From: a bacterium DOLZORAL124_38_8 | GTDB taxonomy: Bacteria; Patescibacteriota; Gracilibacteria; UBA4473 | Length of the DNA: 64,000 nucleotides | Direction: 5' to 3' | Assembly (NCBI GenBank): GCA_002747745.1 | Contig: PDQG01000005.1 | Location: forward strand, 92,524-156,523 | Shown: positions 59,097 through 64,000 of the stretch, piece by piece | Layout: each line of letters starts with the position of its first letter | Position numbering within the stretch: position 1 is the stretch's first letter | The notes under the pieces: generated by a model | The model's database searches: none | Told to the model about the DNA's origin: nothing | The model's input: the letters and a program-made list of their open reading frames with translations, nothing else | Program-made: the position numbers and the translations under genes

Positions 59097-60335
59097 TTAG
59101 TTTTTTACTAATTTGTATATTTCCTCAATAGAAGTGATTCCCTGCATTACTTTAATAAGTCCGTCTTGTTCTAATGAAACCATTCCTTCTTTTTGGGCGA
59201 TTTTTTTGAGTTCGAAAGCGGGAACGCCTTCCATAATTCCTTTTTTAAGTCCTTCAGACATGGTAAGTACTTCGTATAGCCCAACTCGTCCGATATATCC
59301 TTTGTTTTGACAGTGTTCACACCCTCCTTCTTTGGCACAATAAAATTGAGGGTGTTTGAAGATATTTGGATCAAGTCCTTGGTATGGTTTAAATATTTTG
59401 AAGGCGTCTCGAATAGCCGCTTGGGCGTCTTTACTGGGGGTAGTTTTTTGTTTACATTTTGGACACAATCGTCGGGCTAACCGTTGGGCAATAATCAAAT
59501 TAACGGCGGCTACCAGCAAGAAATCTTGTACGCCCATATTTAGAATACGGGTTACGGTTTCAATGGCCGAATTGGTATGAATGGTTGAGAGCACCAAGTG
59601 TCCGGTCAAAGAGGCCTCGATGGCAATATCGATCGTTTCTTTGTCTCGGATTTCTCCCACCATAATAATGTCTGGATCTTGCCGTAACGCGGTTCGTAGT
59701 CCTTGCGCGAAGGTGTAGCCAATATCAGACCGAATTTGACTCTGATTGAGTCCTTCCATTTGGTTTTCAATTGGATCCTCAAACGTCATAATGTTAACAT
59801 TTGGTTTGTTGAGTACCGACATAGCCGAGTACATGGTGGTGGTTTTTCCTGACCCGGTTGGTCCAGACGTTAAAATAATTCCGTTTGGTTGTTTAATGGC
59901 ACTCAAAAAAGAATTATAATTTCTTCCTACAAACCCAAGACTTTGGAGGGTTGGAATTTTTTTTGATTTATCGACAATCCGCATTACTACTTTTTCTCCG
60001 TTCGGAGTTGGAAGCGTTGATACCCGTAAATCAACTTCGGTTTCTCCTACAAAGGTGGTAATCCGACCATCTTGTGGCACTCGTGTTTCGTCGATTTTTA
60101 GGTTCGACATAATCTTGAGCTTTGAAATAATCCCAGAATGAATGTTAATTGGGTACTCAACAATTACGACGAGTTCTCCATCGATTCGAATACGAATACG
60201 TACAATATTCTTGAGTGGCTCAATATGAATATCAGACGCTTTTTTTTCGAGGGCATATTTAAAACACGCTTCAATTATTTCTGGAATGTTTCCAGAAATA
60301 ATGCTTTGTTGAAGGGCTTTAATAGTGCTATTCAT
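59097..60335 (-). CDS. GspE/PilB/PilT-family secretion ATPase lacking the long N-terminal domain
   Basis: GPTGSGKTTTMYSAM, MTFEDPIENQMEG, MVGEIRDKETIDIAIEASLTGHLVLSTIHTN, CPKCKQ...C..C zinc motif. Confidence 0.95.
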   Translation of the reverse strand: MNSTIKALQQSIISGNIPEIIEACFKYALEKKASDIHIEPLKNIVRIRIRIDGELVVIVEYPINIHSGIISKLKIMSNLKIDETRVPQDGRITTFVGETEVDLRVSTLPTPNGEKVVMRIVDKSKKIPTLQSLGFVGRNYNSFLSAIKQPNGIILTSGPTGSGKTTTMYSAMSVLNKPNVNIMTFEDPIENQMEGLNQSQIRSDIGYTFAQGLRTALRQDPDIIMVGEIRDKETIDIAIEASLTGHLVLSTIHTNSAIETVTRILNMGVQDFLLVAAVNLIIAQRLARRLCPKCKQKTTPSKDAQAAIRDAFKIFKPYQGLDPNIFKHPQFYCAKEGGCEHCQNKGYIGRVGLYEVLTMSEGLKKGIMEGVPAFELKKIAQKEGMVSLEQDGLIKVMQGITSIEEIYKLVKN

Positions 60336-60338
60336 GGT

Positions 60339-61016
60339 TTATTTTTTTTGAGTTTCTTTGGGGAGTGGTTGCCCGTAAAAATTAACATTCAGAGTTACTT
60401 TTTTTTGATTCGAAACCGTGCGGTTGTCTTTTTGCAGGGTGGTAAAATCAATGGTTTGAATAGTACACAATGGTACAGGATGACTCTTGATGAATTTTCG
60501 GAGGGCTATTTCAGATTGGTTTCCCAGTCCTAACGGAAGAACATTGGTTTGCAAGTACTGAATAAATTGTCGGGCTTCTTTTTCTGAAGCGGTAAATTCT
60601 ATGTTAACTGGTAAAACCGCCACGTTAATGTCGGTATCCATTTTTGTTGTTCCAAAAGACAAGCTTGATAAATTAAACGATTGGTTTACGAGGCTGTAAA
60701 CTTCGAGACTCTTCGATATTTGTTCGATTTCAAGTTTTGGTGGAAGGAGTTGTTCCTCTGACTTGATAAATTTGCTCGCTTTTTTCTGAAACTGTGCTTG
60801 TTGGTTTGAAAGCGTGGTTTCGAGTTGGATAATTTCGTCGTTGAGGGTGTTTTCTTGTTGTTCAAAGGTATGAAGTGCTTGTTGTTGTTCTAGGTCGGTA
60901 AGAGTTTGTGGAATGATGATTATTCCAATCCATAACACAGTTAAACCAAGAATGGTTCCCCAAAGGAGGAAAGATTTTTGGTGTTCAGATTTTTTTGGTA
61001 GTACAGTTTTATTCAT
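60339..61016 (-). CDS. PilO-like protein
   Basis: N-terminal TM + coiled coil; pilus cluster context. Confidence 0.55.
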   Translation of the reverse strand: MNKTVLPKKSEHQKSFLLWGTILGLTVLWIGIIIIPQTLTDLEQQQALHTFEQQENTLNDEIIQLETTLSNQQAQFQKKASKFIKSEEQLLPPKLEIEQISKSLEVYSLVNQSFNLSSLSFGTTKMDTDINVAVLPVNIEFTASEKEARQFIQYLQTNVLPLGLGNQSEIALRKFIKSHPVPLCTIQTIDFTTLQKDNRTVSNQKKVTLNVNFYGQPLPKETQKK

Positions 61017-61024
61017 CGTGCAAA

Positions 61025-61912
61025 TTAGTTAGAAAGCCATTTTTTTAAAGGTGCAAACCGGATATCGGCTGGGTCTTTTTCGGTTTCGGTTTGTCGGTCA
61101 AGATTAATGGTGAATTCCATTGAATCAAGTCCGGTTGATTGGTCTGTATTTCGTGAAAACTCAGACAAGGTTCCATTTTTGAAGAATGGATACGCGTTCA
61201 TTTGTTTGGTTAATTCATTCGCCAAATAGAACAATCGTTTATAAGTTTGAGCGGCTTCAATCGTAATAGTTGCGTTTTCTCGGGTAATAGATTGGTCTTT
61301 AATTTTAATTTCGTTTCCGTCACTGATTAGGTTTTGGTTATCTTTGAATCCGTGTTTTTTGAAATATAGTTTTACTTTGTCAGCCGCATCAAAGAGGCCA
61401 ATCTTCAGTTGATTGTTTTCTTTACTATCAAACCAGTTGATGTGTTGTGCTCGAATATTTTTGATTTCTTCGTGAAATTTCGAAAACTCATTTTTTTCTA
61501 TTTGAGTTTTAATTTTGTTTATTTTTTGGGTTAAATTCAGTTTTTCTGATTCTAATTCTTGGACTTTTTCTTTTTTGTCGGCATAGGTTTTTCCAGTGTT
61601 TTCTAAACTAATTTTTGATAAATACTCGTTTTGAGGGTTTAAATCCATAATTAACCATCCTTGCAAAATGGCGGTTATTATCAGCGCCGATTTGGTTACA
61701 TTTTTTAAAATAGTCAGGAGTGAATCAGGCGTATAGTTTTGAAAAGACTCAGCTATAGACGACGCTGGTGGAACCGAATCTTTCTTAGAATTCGTTGGTG
61801 GAGTGGTTGGTATGTTTAACTCTACTTTTGGAGTTGGGGGGGTAGAGGGAGTAGCAACCGGTGTTTGTTTTTTTGTGTTTTCCATGGTTTTAAAGTTTGT
61901 ATTTCTCTTCAT
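61025..61912 (-). CDS. PilN-like/hypothetical pilus cluster protein
   Basis: Pro/Thr-rich N-terminus, TM, coiled coil; pilus cluster context. Confidence 0.5.
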   Translation of the reverse strand: MKRNTNFKTMENTKKQTPVATPSTPPTPKVELNIPTTPPTNSKKDSVPPASSIAESFQNYTPDSLLTILKNVTKSALIITAILQGWLIMDLNPQNEYLSKISLENTGKTYADKKEKVQELESEKLNLTQKINKIKTQIEKNEFSKFHEEIKNIRAQHINWFDSKENNQLKIGLFDAADKVKLYFKKHGFKDNQNLISDGNEIKIKDQSITRENATITIEAAQTYKRLFYLANELTKQMNAYPFFKNGTLSEFSRNTDQSTGLDSMEFTINLDRQTETEKDPADIRFAPLKKWLSN

Positions 61913-61997
61913 TGTACCACCTTTTACAATTAATTACAACAAAAAGACTCAACAATTTGTTGAGCCTTTTGATAAAATATTCTTTTGTAATGGTTTT

Positions 61998-62225
61998 TTA
62001 CTTTTCGTATCGCACGAACGGAAGTAATCCCATGTATCGAGCGTTTTTAATAGCGGTGGCTACTTTTTTTTGTTTTTTCAAAGGCATTCCTGTGTGGAAT
62101 CGGCTTTGGATAGAACGATGGTAAGTAATAAATTGCGCTAACAATTTAGAATCTTTGTAATCAACGTAGGTTACTCCGGCTAATTTTAACGGATCGATGA
62201 ATTTTTTTGGTCTAATTGGTGTCAT
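61998..62225 (-). CDS. rpsR: 30S ribosomal protein S18
   Basis: IDPLKLAGVTYVDYKDSKLLAQFITYHRSIQSRFHTGMPLKKQKKVATAIKNARYMGLLPF. Confidence 0.95.
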   Translation of the reverse strand: MTPIRPKKFIDPLKLAGVTYVDYKDSKLLAQFITYHRSIQSRFHTGMPLKKQKKVATAIKNARYMGLLPFVRYEK

Positions 62226-62257
62226 TTTTTTATGAGGTTAGATATTAACTTGGTAAA

Positions 62258-62626
62258 TTATTTAGTTTCTTCGGCTGGTTTTTCCATAGTTTCGTTTTCT
62301 TTTTTCATATCAGCGTATTTTTTTGGGGCTGGTGCCTTTTTGTCAACGCTGGTAATCAAGAATCGTACAATTTGTGTATCAATGTTTAAGTCTCGATTCA
62401 AAGTGGCTAACTTGTCAGTTTCCATTTCAAATTGTCCCACAAAGTAATATCCCCATTTTTTGTTGTTGATTTTGTAGGCAAACCCGCGGGTTCCCCAAAA
62501 ATCTTCAAACGTCATTTTTCCACCTAATTCTTTTACTTTTTCAAGAATAGATGTTTTTACTTGTGTTTGAGCTTCGGTTTCCGATAACTCATTTTGAATG
62601 ATGGCCATAATTTCGTATTTTTTCAT
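62258..62626 (-). CDS. rpsF: 30S ribosomal protein S6
   Basis: MKKYEIMAIIQN...DFWGTRGFAYKINNKKWGYYFVGQFEM. Confidence 0.93.
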   Translation of the reverse strand: MKKYEIMAIIQNELSETEAQTQVKTSILEKVKELGGKMTFEDFWGTRGFAYKINNKKWGYYFVGQFEMETDKLATLNRDLNIDTQIVRFLITSVDKKAPAPKKYADMKKENETMEKPAEETK

Positions 62627-62899
62627 GCTTTTTGGTCTGTAAAAAAATAATTTTGGTCGACTGATACTCGTTTGTGCTCTCGGCCAGAAAGACGCAAATA
62701 TATCAGTAAAGCGAGGGCAACTTAGTTGTTTTTCTAAACAATGCAAGGAAAAATGCCGTGAAAACTTGATTAGCGTATGATTTTGGTTTTAGGAAGGGAA
62801 AAGGGAGACCCCGTATCAAGTACGGGGAGTTAATAGGTTTGTAACTTTCCGAGCTTGACTCGGAATCTTCGAATTCTCAATAAAAAAGACGGAAATGAA

Positions 62900-63115
62900 A
62901 AAGTCTTACAAAAAATCGGAAGATACTTCGACTCGCGAATGCTCGCTCAGTAATAGTGAATTTTTTTTTAAGTATCGGTCATTCTGGCGTGTCCAGAATT
63001 CAAAGACCGTTTTAAGAGATTCCCGCCTGCGCGGGAATGAGGTTTTTGTGGACTTATAAAGAGACTCCGTCATTTTTTTGTACACACTTTGGACGGGGAG
63101 GAGTTTTTCTTTTCG
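62900..63115. repeat. Mosaic intergenic repeat, copy A
   Basis: aagtcttacaaaaaatcggaagatacttcgactcgcgaatgctcgctcag... near-identical to copy B. Confidence 0.85.
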
Positions 63116-63258
63116 TCTAAAGAGTATTTGAATATGACGAAATCTTAAAAATGTTAGAAAAAAGAAAAACTGACTATTAAATCTCCCTTAATCCCTCTTT
63201 AAACAAAGAGGGAGTTTTTTCCCCTTAATGTAAGGGGAGATTAAGAGGGGTTATAAGG

Positions 63259-63470
63259 AAAAAGTCTTATAAAAAATCGGAAGATACTTCGACTCGCGAA
63301 TGCTCGCTCAGCAATAGTACATTATTTTTAAAGTATCAGTCATTCTGGTGTGTCCAGAATCTAAAGACCGTTTTAAGAGATTCCCGCCTCCGCGGGAATG
63401 AGGTTCTTGTGGACTTGTAAAGAGACCTCCGTCATTTTCTATACACGCCTTGGTCGGGGAGGATTTCTCC
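63259..63470. repeat. Mosaic intergenic repeat, copy B
   Basis: aagtcttataaaaaatcggaagatacttcgactcgcgaatgctcgctcag... gattcccgcctccgcgggaatgagg. Confidence 0.85.
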
Positions 63471-63590
63471 GTCGACTGTGTGGTGGGTTTATTTTTTTAA
63501 TATTTCTTGACAAATTGACGAAAAAAGTATAATATTGCATTGAAATATTTGTATGTTGGTATACAAATACATTCTTAACCCCCTCGACAA

Positions 63591-64000
63591 ATGAGAATGA
63601 AAAAAACCGTACCGTTGGCTTTGGCAACCTTAGCGCTTGGGTTCGCGAGTTGTGAAGGTGATGACCCAACGCCTCAACCAGAACCAGTAGATAATCCGCC
63701 AACCACCGAAACCGTGGCGAGTGTTCAAAACGAAGTAAATTTGGTGATAGAAAATAGGAATAATGATCCGGATGGAGATTCGACTGAAACTGAAATTACG
63801 GTTACGAATAAAAGAGGGGAAGAGGTTTTTGCAAAAACGTATGAAACGAAGGAAATACATGAAGTGTTAAAGAATTTGCCAGAGGATACGTATGTGATTA
63901 GTACCAAAACTATGGCGGCGGGTAAACGGGCAAACGACAAAGATGAGGTAAGTATTGAACCACCAACACCAGAAGTGAGTTATAATTTGGAAGTAAACAA
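63591..64000 (+). CDS. Putative lipoprotein, 3' truncated by window edge
   Basis: MRMKKTVPLALATLALGFASCEGDDPTPQPEP signal peptide and lipobox; open to window end; TTGACA/TATAAT upstream with a short 15-bp spacer. Confidence 0.7.
   Translation, partial: MRMKKTVPLALATLALGFASCEGDDPTPQPEPVDNPPTTETVASVQNEVNLVIENRNNDPDGDSTETEITVTNKRGEEVFAKTYETKEIHEVLKNLPEDTYVISTKTMAAGKRANDKDEVSIEPPTPEVSYNLEVN

Noticed and set aside
1-64000. Genetic code 25 (TGA = Gly) as in Gracilibacteria/Absconditabacteria
   Set aside because: Conserved proteins are complete under the standard code with no in-frame TGA, and CGA clearly encodes Arg (e.g. [10 protein letters not shown] in the ATPase B subunit).

Overview
The window is a compact, AT-rich bacterial chromosome segment whose gene content looks like a small-genome Patescibacteria/CPR-type organism (taxonomy is inference). 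It is dominated by housekeeping genes: recG, murA, prfA, rsmG, folD, tmk, recJ, trxB, L21, dnaN, nrdR, purC, murJ, pyrE, uvrC, secY, fmt, rmuC, NAD kinase, rpsR and rpsF. There are also two type IV pilus/type II secretion-like clusters, two tRNAs and a sortase. No IS element, prophage or CRISPR array was recognised. The main points for a second look are: (1) two separate type IV-pilin-like genes whose leader codons lie in non-triplet tandem repeats (8 bp x ~7.75 and 5 bp x 10). In both, the only nearby ATG is out of frame with the pilin by the same offset, and loss of one unit would restore the frame, which looks like a pair of phase-variable loci caught OFF. (2) A third short repeat, (CT)12, lies in frame inside a cation exchanger gene. 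(3) An ~830-nt non-coding interval has a perfect TTGACA-N17-TATAAT promoter, many helices including G-U wobbles and a GNRA hairpin, and an intrinsic terminator, and I cannot assign it to an RNA family. (4) A GNAT acetyltransferase-like domain is inserted inside UvrC. (5) None of the complete CDSs I checked ends in TGA, although TGA is not read through either. (6) A single-gene module has an attC-like imperfect palindrome. (7) MurA carries an in-frame N-terminal HTH extension. All calls come from reading the sequence and translated ORFs; no database search was run.
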